The translations under genes were made by a program, and so were the position numbers. From positions 1-40,734 of IMG/VR virus record IMGVR_UViG_3300042695_002147: 40,734 nucleotides of DNA; one strand, 5' to 3'. The notes under the pieces were generated by a model. That model had not been told where the DNA came from. It was given only the letters and a program-made list of their open reading frames with translations, and did not search any database. Shown here one piece after another: positions 5,524-12,776 of this stretch. Positions within the stretch are counted from its first letter, which is position 1. The number at the start of each line of letters is the position of its first letter. The DNA comes from a virus.

Positions 5524-7200
5524 CTACTCTCCGCTATCGACTGGAAATGTCTCAGAGCCTGGAACAGGTTCCTGGGGATCAACTGGCTCACTTTGAGGAG
5601 CCCCACCGAGAGGTTGTCCTGTCATTGGATCTATTTGCATCCCGGTAGCTGGGTCCACAATAGGAGGCGGTATAATCTCACCTCGGGCCATCTCCTCCTG
5701 AATCTCAGATTGCATCTTTAGCTGCTCATCATCGGTCATCTTAAAGATGTGCTGTTTGATCCACTTGTTTGACAAATATTTTCCAACAAACCCCTGAGCC
5801 TCGGCCGCGAGAGCCATTCGACTTGTATAGACCGTTGCCTCGGACATCTCTGAATAGTAGTTGTCAGATGCAAACTTGTACTTCCAGTTACTGAGAAGAT
5901 ATTCCATATCAGCTTCGTCCTGAACTATACCTTTCAGTCGAAGTTGAGTGGCTAAAAGAGTGTCGAACAAGCTTGAGAACTGCTTTCTCAACCGATGAAT
6001 CATCTTTGCAAACTGACGCTCATCGCGAGACACCATTCCCGTATTTCCAAACAACGCCACTGCATCTTGCTCCAGGCGGGATGGAGGAACATTCAATGCT
6101 CGAAGGAGCTGTTTGTTGAAGTAGTCAATTGTGCTCGTGTCGTCAAAGCCTGCCCCGCCGGGGATAGCATCAACTTGAACGGACTCTCCTGAGCTAGGTA
6201 CCGGAATGAAGATGTCGTCGATGATGGACATTACCTTGCGCTCATCGACCACGTCGCCGGTGATTGCATCGAAGGCTGTCTTTGTGCGGTATTGAGCCAC
6301 AATTTGATCAAGATAGTGACTGACTTGCTTTTCCGGCATCTGCCCGGTTGGTATTCTCCACACTCTTCGCTCTGGCGCTCGGGCAACCTTATAGATGAGG
6401 GTGGCGTTCTCCATGCTCTTCAACTGAGACATGGGCCGAATAGCTTTATGTAGGTACGAGAGGATAACTGAGCTGGTAGAATCGAAGATGCCCGAGTGAA
6501 CAAAGGCAATCGAATCCCTTGTGAGCTTTACTCCATTTATGATTGGATTCTTCCCAAATGGGACGACCGCCGTGCCGTTGTAATCAATTCCAAACGGAGC
6601 ATAGACAAAGTACTCATTTACAATGTCCGTGTACTCAATCTGAGTGGCTGGGTCTATCCGTTTGTCGACCTCAATGAACTTCCTTATTTGACGAGGGTCA
6701 ATGTAGCGAAGCTCCTTTATACCCATGCGAGGGTCTTGATGGGGAAGGATCTGATAGAACAACCTTCCATCAGTGTAATAATTTCGGAAGAGCTGATAAG
6801 ACTCATTGGTCCAGTTAAGGAGTTTGAGTACATTTTCAAACTCATCCGTGAGGATTTTCTTAACTTCATCTGGAATCTGCTCGCAATCCGTAAGGTCAAG
6901 CTCAACAGCCGAGTGTTCGCCGTCTTGTACAATACACTCATTGGTAATCTCATTGATTGCCCAGTCCACTAAAGGATGTAACGACAGATCGCGATATCGG
7001 GTAATGAGTTGGTACTCTGTCAGCTGTCCGTCAATCTTGGTCTGAGAGTTCCCGAGGTACCCGAATTGGTTGGGTGCGCCAATTACCACACTCCCATCGT
7101 TTGGATTTGGGGGCACAGGAGACGACAGCTTTGCCTCCGAATCGCGCCGGAACGCAAAGCCGAACAGCCGAGAGATTAAGAAAGATCGTGTTTGTGCCAT
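5524..7200 (-). CDS. 20: Portal vertex protein (T4 gp20-like)
   Basis: A 558-residue portal protein forming the dodecameric head vertex for DNA packaging and tail joining. Family landmarks include YRDLSLHPLVDWAINEITNECIV near the N-terminus, FRNYYTDGRLFYQ, ELRYIDPRQIRK, a central YLHKAIRPMSQLKSMENATLIY helix, and LNVPPSRLEQDA with FGNTGMVSRDERQFAKMIHRLRKQFS. The C-terminus is a Pro/Gly/Glu-rich tail. Length is close to T4 gp20 (524). A late promoter lies about 29 bp upstream and no strong Shine-Dalgarno sequence precedes ATG 7200. Confidence 0.95.
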   Translation of the reverse strand: MAQTRSFLISRLFGFAFRRDSEAKLSSPVPPNPNDGSVVIGAPNQFGYLGNSQTKIDGQLTEYQLITRYRDLSLHPLVDWAINEITNECIVQDGEHSAVELDLTDCEQIPDEVKKILTDEFENVLKLLNWTNESYQLFRNYYTDGRLFYQILPHQDPRMGIKELRYIDPRQIRKFIEVDKRIDPATQIEYTDIVNEYFVYAPFGIDYNGTAVVPFGKNPIINGVKLTRDSIAFVHSGIFDSTSSVILSYLHKAIRPMSQLKSMENATLIYKVARAPERRVWRIPTGQMPEKQVSHYLDQIVAQYRTKTAFDAITGDVVDERKVMSIIDDIFIPVPSSGESVQVDAIPGGAGFDDTSTIDYFNKQLLRALNVPPSRLEQDAVALFGNTGMVSRDERQFAKMIHRLRKQFSSLFDTLLATQLRLKGIVQDEADMEYLLSNWKYKFASDNYYSEMSEATVYTSRMALAAEAQGFVGKYLSNKWIKQHIFKMTDDEQLKMQSEIQEEMARGEIIPPPIVDPATGMQIDPMTGQPLGGAPQSEPVDPQEPVPGSETFPVDSGE

Positions 7201-7228
7201 GGTATGAGCTTTGTCTAAATCTGCCCTG

Positions 7229-7236
7229 TATTTATA
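7229..7236 (-). promoter_or_regulatory. Late promoter TATAAATA of gp20
   Basis: Exact T4 late consensus on the minus strand, 28 bp upstream of the portal gene ATG. Confidence 0.8.
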
Positions 7237-7333
7237 TCTCCGAAACCGATGTTATCTGGGGAAAGCCCTCCCCCAACATTCACCAACCAGCATAAAACGT
7301 CTCAAAAACACCTCAAGCTAGAGTTGAAGGCTG

Positions 7334-7346
7334 ACGATAGTATCGT
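7334..7346. repeat. Palindrome ACGATA-G-TATCGT
   Basis: A perfect 6-bp-arm palindrome in the 170-bp gap between the divergent portal gene and the small gene at 7373. It may be an operator for the plus-strand gene. Confidence 0.35.
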
Positions 7347-7372
7347 AATGGGCAGAAATTAGAGGTGGCTGT

Positions 7373-7624
7373 ATGAGTAAAATTCTTAGTGGGGTCGAGC
7401 TGGGTAATGCAATTCGGGAGACTAACGCTCAAAAAGGCTATCCCATCCATCCCTTATGTGACCTTTCCGGGTCATATGTATCATTCAGGGTTCTCAAACC
7501 GGTCGGCTCTTTCCGCCAGAAGGGCCCTTACCTCGAAAATCCCCATAAGCTCCTTAAGGAGCTTAGGACCCTTCCCGACAGGCCAACGAAAGGGCTCCTG
7601 GGGCTCTTAGTGCGATTCTTTTAA
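7373..7624 (+). CDS. Unknown small protein, 83 residues
   Basis: Not recognised. ATG 7373 has GAGGTGG at 7362-7368. The product is basic, Pro/Leu/Gly-rich (KPVGSFRQKGPYLENPHKLLKELRTLPDRP) and has no membrane segment. It overlaps the stop of the convergent metzincin gene by four bases and contains a perfect 20-bp palindrome. No promoter of either phage class was found, so expression is less certain than for its neighbours. Confidence 0.5.
   Translation: MSKILSGVELGNAIRETNAQKGYPIHPLCDLSGSYVSFRVLKPVGSFRQKGPYLENPHKLLKELRTLPDRPTKGLLGLLVRFF
7546..7565. repeat. Perfect 20-bp palindrome
   Basis: TAAGCTCCTTAAGGAGCTTA, two perfect 10-bp arms, inside the small gene at 7373. No T-run follows, so it is not a standard terminator. 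It could be a recognition site for a dimeric protein or endonuclease. Confidence 0.5.
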
Positions 7625-8430
7625 ATGCACATCAAGGCGCTACTTTCAAAAACAGCGGCTTCCTTGTTCATTACGAGCGCCTGTGTGGAGACCTTTGGAC
7701 GACTTGCCCGGTATTTACGAACAAGGTCGAGGTGAGCCTTTATTTGGGCAAGGCTGTAGTGGCTATACTCATCAGAATACTGATTAACGCAAGCACACGG
7801 ATGCATAATGCCCTCGTCTACGTGCTCGGCTCCCAGGACGTGCCCAATCTCATGAATAAGGACTCTGGTCATAAACTTCTCACCTCCCATCACCTTTGCT
7901 AGTAAAGCCGACGGGCGAGCTCCTAAGACTCCAATGCCAGAGGCAAGGCCAATCATGCCTTCTTGCTCAAAGTTAAAGGTGTCGATGTTGTCGGGATGGT
8001 CTTCAAGCAGAACCACTGTAAGGTCATTCTGAGCTGCGCCCAAATTAGAGGCGATTTCAAACCACTGCATCCAGCGCTCTTCAATTGTCCCTACCGGCTG
8101 TTTATCGGTAACGTACACCTTTGCGATTCGAAATTTCACATCTAGTCGCTTTTCCAAGTAGCTAATAGCCAGTTTAAGGGGACGGATTCCCCTGTCGCAC
8201 TGTACGTGCCCACCGCAGACCACAGAAACTGTAAAGATGACTTTTTCGGCTGGTGATGACGAGTCCTTAACCTCAGCGGGCGTCTGATTGAGTGGCGTCA
8301 TTCGGAAATTGGACGCTTGCGGCAGCTGAGTGACAGCACCTACAACCAGCAACAGGACAGACAGGATAATCCCAACAACTCTAAGTTTAGTCAGGAGCGA
8401 ATACTTCTCGGCTTTCCTTTTGGACTTCAT
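7621..8430 (-). CDS. Membrane-anchored metzincin-type zinc protease
   Basis: A 269-residue protein with a basic N-terminus and a hydrophobic segment at about 17-35 (VVGIILSVLLLVVGAV), a signal anchor or signal peptide. The catalytic motif HEIGHVLGAEH at 193-203 (H193, E194, H197, H203) is the extended HExxHxxGxxH zinc site of metzincins, and GIMHP just after gives a Met-turn. This predicts a secreted or envelope-facing endopeptidase. It sits between the portal and capsid genes with its own late-type promoter 5 bp from the ATG, so it is expected late. Possible roles are lysis, envelope remodelling, or a factor made in lysogens. Confidence 0.88.
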   Translation of the reverse strand: MKSKRKAEKYSLLTKLRVVGIILSVLLLVVGAVTQLPQASNFRMTPLNQTPAEVKDSSSPAEKVIFTVSVVCGGHVQCDRGIRPLKLAISYLEKRLDVKFRIAKVYVTDKQPVGTIEERWMQWFEIASNLGAAQNDLTVVLLEDHPDNIDTFNFEQEGMIGLASGIGVLGARPSALLAKVMGGEKFMTRVLIHEIGHVLGAEHVDEGIMHPCACVNQYSDEYSHYSLAQIKAHLDLVRKYRASRPKVSTQALVMNKEAAVFESSALMCI

Positions 8431-8435
8431 CTACA

Positions 8436-8443
8436 TATTTAGC
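8436..8443 (-). promoter_or_regulatory. Late promoter GCTAAATA, leaderless
   Basis: Minus-strand element ending 5 bp before the metzincin ATG 8430 (gap TGTAG). No room for a Shine-Dalgarno sequence. Confidence 0.55.
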
Positions 8444-8479
8444 TGCGTCGATTCGGAGAAGGAGTCAGAACATGGCAAT

Positions 8480-8503
8480 AAAAAAGGGGAGCCGAAGCTC
8501 CCC
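8480..8503 (-). terminator. Strong terminator after the capsid gene
   Basis: On the minus strand GGGGAGC TTCG GCTCCCC is followed by TTTTTT: a UUCG tetraloop and a perfect 7-bp GC-rich stem, right after the gp23 gene. Confidence 0.92.
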
Positions 8504-8531
8504 TTTTCCGTTTGTTATCGATAATTCTCGA

Positions 8532-9842
8532 TTAGAGAAGATTCTTGATCTTGAACTTTCTATACCAAACGTTGCTGTTTGCAGTGAACGCGCCAGTGCT
8601 GTTTCCTGCAAGGTTTCCGAAAGGCGACTCAACGCAACCATACCTAGTCTTGAAAGCAAGACTTGGCTGGTAACTCTTCGGATCAGTAGCTTGGAACATC
8701 TGAAGCGGAGTATATGGAGCGTAGAAGAATCCAGCATCCATTGGGCTTGGCCCCTTGTACCCTACTACAGCGAAGTTCACGTTTGCTGGAATATATGGAT
8801 CAGCGTAAACCTTCCATCGTCCCATCAATGTACCAACATAGGTACGTCCGCTCTCCTCAACACCGATGTCAACCTTAAGAGCGTCTGTGCAATCAAGGAG
8901 CTTAGCCATCGAAAGAGCGGCAGCAGTGTTGCTGTCGCAGATAACGATGTTACCAATTCCACGACGAGTCTCGCGAGCAATTGCGTTAGACTCACGAGCA
9001 AGTTGGATGATAAGTCCAACGTACTTCTCAGCATGGAATCGTCCGTCAGCATCTTGATTAAGGTCGAACTCACCTGGAGTTGCGAGGCCCTCATCCTGAC
9101 ATCCTACCTTAGCGATGTGGTAGATGGTACGGATGACTTCACGGTTAATCTCACTGAGAAGCTCAGTTGCAACGATCTCAGCAAGCTCTTTCTGAGCATC
9201 AAGGCCGTGTACAGCCATGAGGTCTTGCATAAGCTCATGTGTGTACGATGCACGCAACGCACGAGTCTTAGCCTCAACTGGGATACGGTCGATGCTAAGA
9301 GACATCTCAGGCATATCTGGGGACGATCCGCCAGTTCCAAGAGCCTCACCAGCAGCGGTCGTAAGACCGGTTCCGCGAGAGAAACCTACATCGAATGGAT
9401 CAACTGTCGTCGAGTGGGTTCCGGCTCCTGTGAAGTCGGTGTCTGCCTCATTGTGAAGAGCCTCAGTTCCACCCTGGCTCGTGTACTTCGCCTTAAGAGC
9501 AAAGATGAACGAGTTTGGCGCCGACATTGGCTGAACGCCTGCTACGTCAAATGCCATCATGTACGGCAAAGAACGTCGAAGCATGGTCATAAGAGGAACA
9601 GTGAATCCCTTAAGATTTGGATTCTCTGGGAAAGCCCCTGCACTGTTAGCAGCAGCATCCTCGGTAATGAACTTGCTGTTAAAGTCGCGATAAACAGCGT
9701 TGGTCTTGATATCCTGTAATTGGTTCTCCAGGAGGCAAGCGATTACTCTCTCTTTATACTCGTTGAGTTTAGGGAAAGCCTGGTGGCGCAATACGCCCTT
9801 CCAGCTCTCTACGAGTACCCTAGAAGTGTCATTCTTAATCAT
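8532..9842 (-). CDS. 23: Major capsid protein (T4 gp23-like)
   Basis: A 436-residue capsid protein that assembles around the gp22 scaffold and is cleaved by gp21. ATG 9842 is chosen because AGGAG lies eight bases upstream; an in-frame TTG six bases earlier is not needed. Family landmarks: SAGAFPENPNLKGFTVPLMTMLRRSLPYMMAFDVAGVQPM, KTRALRASYTHELMQDL, IVICDSNTAAALSMA, YKGPSPMDAGFFYAPYTPLQM. The segment SKFITEDAAA offers a gp21-type cleavage site (after E61), matching the position of the T4 cut near residue 65. A late promoter overlaps the end of gp22, and a strong terminator follows. Confidence 0.96.
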   Translation of the reverse strand: MIKNDTSRVLVESWKGVLRHQAFPKLNEYKERVIACLLENQLQDIKTNAVYRDFNSKFITEDAAANSAGAFPENPNLKGFTVPLMTMLRRSLPYMMAFDVAGVQPMSAPNSFIFALKAKYTSQGGTEALHNEADTDFTGAGTHSTTVDPFDVGFSRGTGLTTAAGEALGTGGSSPDMPEMSLSIDRIPVEAKTRALRASYTHELMQDLMAVHGLDAQKELAEIVATELLSEINREVIRTIYHIAKVGCQDEGLATPGEFDLNQDADGRFHAEKYVGLIIQLARESNAIARETRRGIGNIVICDSNTAAALSMAKLLDCTDALKVDIGVEESGRTYVGTLMGRWKVYADPYIPANVNFAVVGYKGPSPMDAGFFYAPYTPLQMFQATDPKSYQPSLAFKTRYGCVESPFGNLAGNSTGAFTANSNVWYRKFKIKNLL

Positions 9843-9877
9843 TTTCAAAACTCCTATCCTTTGGTGGAAGTTAAAAT

Positions 9878-11182
9878 CTATTTATTATTCTCGGAGGCCG
9901 CCGGGATTAAATTCGCAATTAAATCTGCTTCAGAACGAACTGTAACAGCGGCGTTGCGAATACCTCCCTGAAGAGCCAGGTTTTCATTGGTAGCTCGAAT
10001 ACCCTCAGTTTTCTTCGCTTTTGGCATGAAGGACGCCCTCATAACCTGAACGTTTTCTCTGAACGTATCCAAATCCTCGGCCTTAATCTTGGCGACCACG
10101 GCCTTGAAATTCTCAATTTCGGTCAGTGGGAGCCCCTTTGCGGCTTCTTCGATTACGAGAGCGCGGTCACGAAGAGAAACCTCTCTAACCAACGCTGCGT
10201 TCTCGGAAACCATCTTGTTTGACTGGTCCTCCAACTTTGCGATCTTTTGCTCGTACATCTTTACGAGAGATGCAGTCGCATCTACTGTCTCGATATCGAA
10301 CGTTTCAACAAGAGTTCGAACACTCTCGAAAATCTTTTGCGCCACCTTTACCTGGGTAGCAGTGAAAAGCTTTGGCTCATTCTCTTTACGCCATGTCTCC
10401 ACGACGTACTCAAGATAATGGCTTACTTGCTCGTTGAGTTTTGCCTCACGTGCTGATGTGATAGCTTGGAACTTATCGCTGAGTTTTTCCTCTGCAAGCT
10501 TAACCGCAGTGGCAACACGGGCTTTTACTGCGCTCTCAACCGACTCATCAAAGAGTCTCTTAACAACGCACTTTTGCTCATCGGAAAGATCCTCTGAACC
10601 AGGAAGCTCCGGCTCTGCCTCAACATTCTCATCTTCACCGTCAGCTTTGAGGGCGGCATTTGCTTTTGCAACGATATCCGAAATCTCTTCTTCAGTAAGA
10701 GATGCGGTGTCCACATCGTTATAGCCCGCTTCCTTTTCATCCTCTTCGGCGTCGACCTCGGCTTTATCCTCCTCATCGGAGTCTTCAGCTTCGGGCTCTT
10801 CCTCGGATTCGCCCATCAGGCGGATGATTTCAGCAATCTCTGGATCGAGGTCGTCCGCCACTTCGTCACCGGAAACCTCAGCATCTGCGGGAAGATCTCC
10901 CCTCCCGGATCCTGCTGTCGGAGCAGATGTGGGGGCTGCTGGATCTGCGATTGGAGCGCCAGAAGCGGCCATAAGGTCAGCCTCTGGAAGGAGTGTTTTG
11001 CCCATCGGCTCATCAAGTTCCTCAACCTCATCGTCAAGAACAGATTTAACTTCCTCCGGATCGACGGCTCGGTTAGCCTCGGCACCTGGCTGCTTAGCTG
11101 GTTCACTGCTTGCGACTGCCGCCGATGGGTCAATGTCGGATTCACGAAGCAAATCTAACAGCTCGCTTACCTTTGTACTCAT
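9878..11182 (-). CDS. 22: Prohead core scaffold protein (T4 gp22-like)
   Basis: A 434-residue highly acidic scaffold that shapes the prohead and is degraded by gp21. The N-terminal part (about 20-185) is a low-complexity Asp/Glu/Ala/Pro region. The C-terminal part is helical and coiled-coil-like (VKARVATAVKLAEEKLSDKFQ, HYLEYVVETWRKENEPKL, SLVKMYEQKIAKLEDQSNKM), matching the gp22 core with its LDHLAKEWLAENK-type segment. It is much longer than T4 gp22 (269), mainly through the acidic N-terminal extension. The ribosome-binding region ATAGGAGTTTT is almost identical to that of gp23, suggesting matched translation of scaffold and capsid. Confidence 0.9.
   Translation of the reverse strand: MSTKVSELLDLLRESDIDPSAAVASSEPAKQPGAEANRAVDPEEVKSVLDDEVEELDEPMGKTLLPEADLMAASGAPIADPAAPTSAPTAGSGRGDLPADAEVSGDEVADDLDPEIAEIIRLMGESEEEPEAEDSDEEDKAEVDAEEDEKEAGYNDVDTASLTEEEISDIVAKANAALKADGEDENVEAEPELPGSEDLSDEQKCVVKRLFDESVESAVKARVATAVKLAEEKLSDKFQAITSAREAKLNEQVSHYLEYVVETWRKENEPKLFTATQVKVAQKIFESVRTLVETFDIETVDATASLVKMYEQKIAKLEDQSNKMVSENAALVREVSLRDRALVIEEAAKGLPLTEIENFKAVVAKIKAEDLDTFRENVQVMRASFMPKAKKTEGIRATNENLALQGGIRNAAVTVRSEADLIANLIPAASENNK
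9879..9886 (-). promoter_or_regulatory. Late promoter AATAAATA of gp23
   Basis: Minus-strand element adjoining the gp22 stop codon, with a leader of about 30 nt that carries AGGAG before ATG 9842. Confidence 0.7.
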
Positions 11183-11193
11183 CTTAAAAACTC

Positions 11194-11544
11194 CTATAGT
11201 TCTTTTACTCTGACAAAAAACTCTTGCTCAAATCTTTGACCGTCTTCGGTCACAGCAGTACACGTTACTTGGTAGTCGTATTCAGCCTGCCCACCCGCAA
11301 CGATTATTCGTGCGTGGGTGAGATAAGGAGCAACAATCTGAACGCTGGACTCTCGAAGAATTTCCGTTCCGTCAGTCCTATTATTAGGATTAGAAAGCGG
11401 CCATTTTCTCGCAGAGAATGTAGCTGAGGTCAGCTTGCCAAAATACGGAACAACCTTGTCTGAAAAGTCACATGCGATGCGCACTTCTTCGGATGGCTGC
11501 TTTGTAATTGAGCGTTGAAACTCAGGAACAATCCAGTTCTTCAT
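11194..11544 (-). CDS. Ig-like phage structural protein
   Basis: A 116-residue all-beta protein. IACDFSDKVVPYFGKLTSATFSA, then QIVAPYLTHARIIVAGGQAEYDYQVTCTAVTEDGQRFEQEFFVRVKE follows the pattern of the Ig-like domain used in phage head fibre or fibre-adaptor proteins (a GG turn, then Y.VTCTA.T.DG...E..F.VRV). It precedes the scaffold gene by 11 bp in the same transcription unit. A perfect late promoter ends 6 bp before its ATG and the sequence has no Shine-Dalgarno site, so it should be translated from a leaderless late mRNA. A head decoration or adaptor role is inferred. Confidence 0.75.
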   Translation of the reverse strand: MKNWIVPEFQRSITKQPSEEVRIACDFSDKVVPYFGKLTSATFSARKWPLSNPNNRTDGTEILRESSVQIVAPYLTHARIIVAGGQAEYDYQVTCTAVTEDGQRFEQEFFVRVKEL

Positions 11545-11550
11545 TAGGTC

Positions 11551-11558
11551 TATTTATA
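11551..11558 (-). promoter_or_regulatory. Late promoter TATAAATA, leaderless
   Basis: Exact late consensus, 6 bp from ATG 11544; +1 should fall at or one base before the A of the start codon. Confidence 0.8.
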
Positions 11559-11624
11559 GCGCTCGGTGGGGAGATGAATTGGGGCCACGAAAAAACGGGC
11601 AAACTTGCAGGCTGACTGTCACAA

Positions 11625-11643
11625 GAAATGTTTCAAACATTTC
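11625..11643. repeat. 19-bp palindrome GAAATGTTT-C-AAACATTTC
   Basis: A perfect palindrome with 9-bp arms around one C, in the 163-bp gap upstream of the Ig-like gene. Its inner 13 bp equal the palindrome at 2556. Too tight a loop for a terminator; operator-like. Confidence 0.5.
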
Positions 11644-11663
11644 ATCGGAACTGGCCTTAAGGG

Positions 11664-11671
11664 TATTTATG
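11664..11671 (-). promoter_or_regulatory. Possible second late promoter CATAAATA
   Basis: Minus-strand late-type element in the gap between 11544 and 11708. It would read through the palindrome at 11625 into the Ig-like/scaffold/capsid unit. Confidence 0.45.
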
Positions 11672-11707
11672 TCACCACGCCCACCCTGCGGCTAATAACT
11701 TTCCCCC

Positions 11708-12019
11708 CTAGGTCAATTGCGAATGTTGGCGCTTTCCAAATATGATTGTCGTACAGTCCCCGGCAACTGGGTTCACACTTGTAATCTGGGTAACAAAGAT
11801 AGCAGGCTCAAAAGCTCTTTCTTTGATTTTCTCGACTGAGTCTTCGTCGTTAATTGAGCATTTCAGGACCAATCCGCTGTTTATCTCAATAGTGAAGTTC
11901 TCCATGCTGGGATTAAGAATTTGAGTAATCATCCCGTACAGGGGATAGATTTTACCGATTTCCACCTCGCTAGCTTCCACGGTCAGTCCAAATTTGTTGA
12001 AGAAATCGTCGTCACTCAT
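11708..12019 (-). CDS. Unknown protein, 103 residues
   Basis: No function recognised. A predicted mostly-beta small protein: IGKIYPLYGMITQILNPSMENFTIEINSGLVLKCSI, then AFEPAIFVTQITSVNPVAGDCTTIIFGKRQ. It has the feel of the conserved small proteins of marine T4-like phages, but this cannot be verified here. It has its own consensus box promoter about 40 bp upstream and so is probably expressed before the late head genes next to it. No signal peptide or membrane segment. Confidence 0.75.
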   Translation of the reverse strand: MSDDDFFNKFGLTVEASEVEIGKIYPLYGMITQILNPSMENFTIEINSGLVLKCSINDEDSVEKIKERAFEPAIFVTQITSVNPVAGDCTTIIFGKRQHSQLT

Positions 12020-12057
12020 AAGGAAACCTCACCTGACTGTTCGTCATCGTAAGGAGC

Positions 12058-12092
12058 AGCATAACGAGGTCATTTGTGTGCCGAGCATTACC
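12058..12092 (-). promoter_or_regulatory. Box promoter (GGTAATGCTCGGC, -10 TATGCT)
   Basis: Minus strand: box 12092-12080, 16-bp spacer, TATGCT at 12063-12058. Drives the gene starting at 12019 with a leader of about 32 nt. Confidence 0.7.
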
Positions 12093-12108
12093 CGGGGGAG
12101 GCATGAGC

Positions 12109-12116
12109 AATAAATA
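12109..12116 (+). promoter_or_regulatory. Late promoter AATAAATA
   Basis: Lies 39 bp before ATG 12156; back-to-back with the box promoter at 12092. Confidence 0.65.
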
Positions 12117-12155
12117 GATGGGAATTACCCACCCTTCTGCGAGAAACTCGGAGAT

Positions 12156-12518
12156 ATGAAATCATTTGAACGCTTTATTGAGGAAGATGCGCGAGAAGTA
12201 ACCTTTGACTACTCAAAGGAGCCTCGCTCCGCTATCGGTGCAGTAGACGTCGACAGGCTCGTTAAAACGGCCTCAATACTGCTTGACGGACCGATTACCG
12301 GGAAGAAGTTTCGGTTAGCTATTGTATACGTAAATCCCCGACGAGACACCGGCAGCGTATTTGATGTTTTCCCGGCATATGGCTCTCCGGCGTGTTCTAG
12401 TGTTGAGGAGCTCCGGGCTCTCAATCCAGATGTCAGCGATACTCATGATGTAATTACTCAGACTATTAACGATTTTGAGAAGTCGCCTGCGTACCAAAAT
12501 GTAACAAGGCAGGGCTAA
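12156..12518 (+). CDS. Late protein with capsid-targeting-like N-terminus
   Basis: A 120-residue protein beginning MKSFERFIEEDA. This matches the capsid-targeting peptide of T4 internal and core proteins (MKTYQEFI.E), which is removed by gp21 after a glutamate in an I/L-x-E context; FIEE supplies such a site. The rest (VDVDRLVKTASILLDGPITGKKFRLAIVYVNPRRDTGSVFDVFP) is a small alpha/beta domain of unknown function. A late promoter lies upstream and a strong terminator just downstream. An internal head protein or a prohead-delivered protein is inferred. Confidence 0.75.
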   Translation: MKSFERFIEEDAREVTFDYSKEPRSAIGAVDVDRLVKTASILLDGPITGKKFRLAIVYVNPRRDTGSVFDVFPAYGSPACSSVEELRALNPDVSDTHDVITQTINDFEKSPAYQNVTRQG

Positions 12519-12544
12519 GAACTAGCTTCGAGCTAAACCCGACG

Positions 12545-12573
12545 AAGGCTTGGGCAACCAAGCCTTTATTTTT
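12545..12573 (+). terminator. Rho-independent terminator
   Basis: AAGGCTTGG, GCAA tetraloop, CCAAGCCTT, then TATTTTTA: a perfect 9-bp stem. Confidence 0.92.
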
Positions 12574-12579
12574 ACCCCC

Positions 12580-12587
12580 TCTAAATA
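12580..12587 (+). promoter_or_regulatory. Late promoter TCTAAATA
   Basis: Directly follows the terminator; 12 bp before ATG 12600. Confidence 0.5.
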
Positions 12588-12599
12588 TCCGCTAACCGT

Positions 12600-12776
12600 A
12601 TGAAGACTTTTCTTCAATGGCTAAAAGAGGAAGCTCCCGTCAACAATGTTGGCGATGGCAGAATTGCCGACCTTCCTCGACCGATGGGTATATTACGAAG
12701 GCAGGTAAAAGATGGCGACAAAGGGACCAACCGAACTCGAAATAAGCGTTCTCGCAGGATACAAACATCCAGCTAA
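12600..12776 (+). CDS. Small protein with capsid-targeting-like N-terminus
   Basis: A 58-residue protein, MKTFLQWLKEEAPVNNVGDG followed by RIADLPRPMG and a basic tail. The start resembles the MKTYQEFI-type capsid-targeting peptide, and NNVGDGRIA resembles a motif common just after it in small T4-like virion proteins. A late-type promoter lies 12 bp upstream, and there is no clear Shine-Dalgarno sequence. It overlaps the next gene by 65 bp in another frame, which is unusual here; a frameshifted remnant of a longer virion protein is an alternative. Confidence 0.55.
   Translation: MKTFLQWLKEEAPVNNVGDGRIADLPRPMGILRRQVKDGDKGTNRTRNKRSRRIQTSS

Noticed and set aside
6496-6972. Plus-strand frame of 158 codons within the portal gene
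   Set aside because: Antisense to strongly conserved gp20 sequence, with no promoter or ribosome-binding site.
1247-9673. Other GGTAATG matches inside genes (for example 1246, 3014, 6998, 9663)
   Set aside because: They lack the CTCGG/TTTGA part of the box and a TANNNT hexamer at 16 bp.
8472-9719. Plus-strand reading frame of 415 codons opposite gp23
   Set aside because: Antisense shadow of the capsid gene; low-complexity Ser/Leu-rich product with no domain and no promoter.
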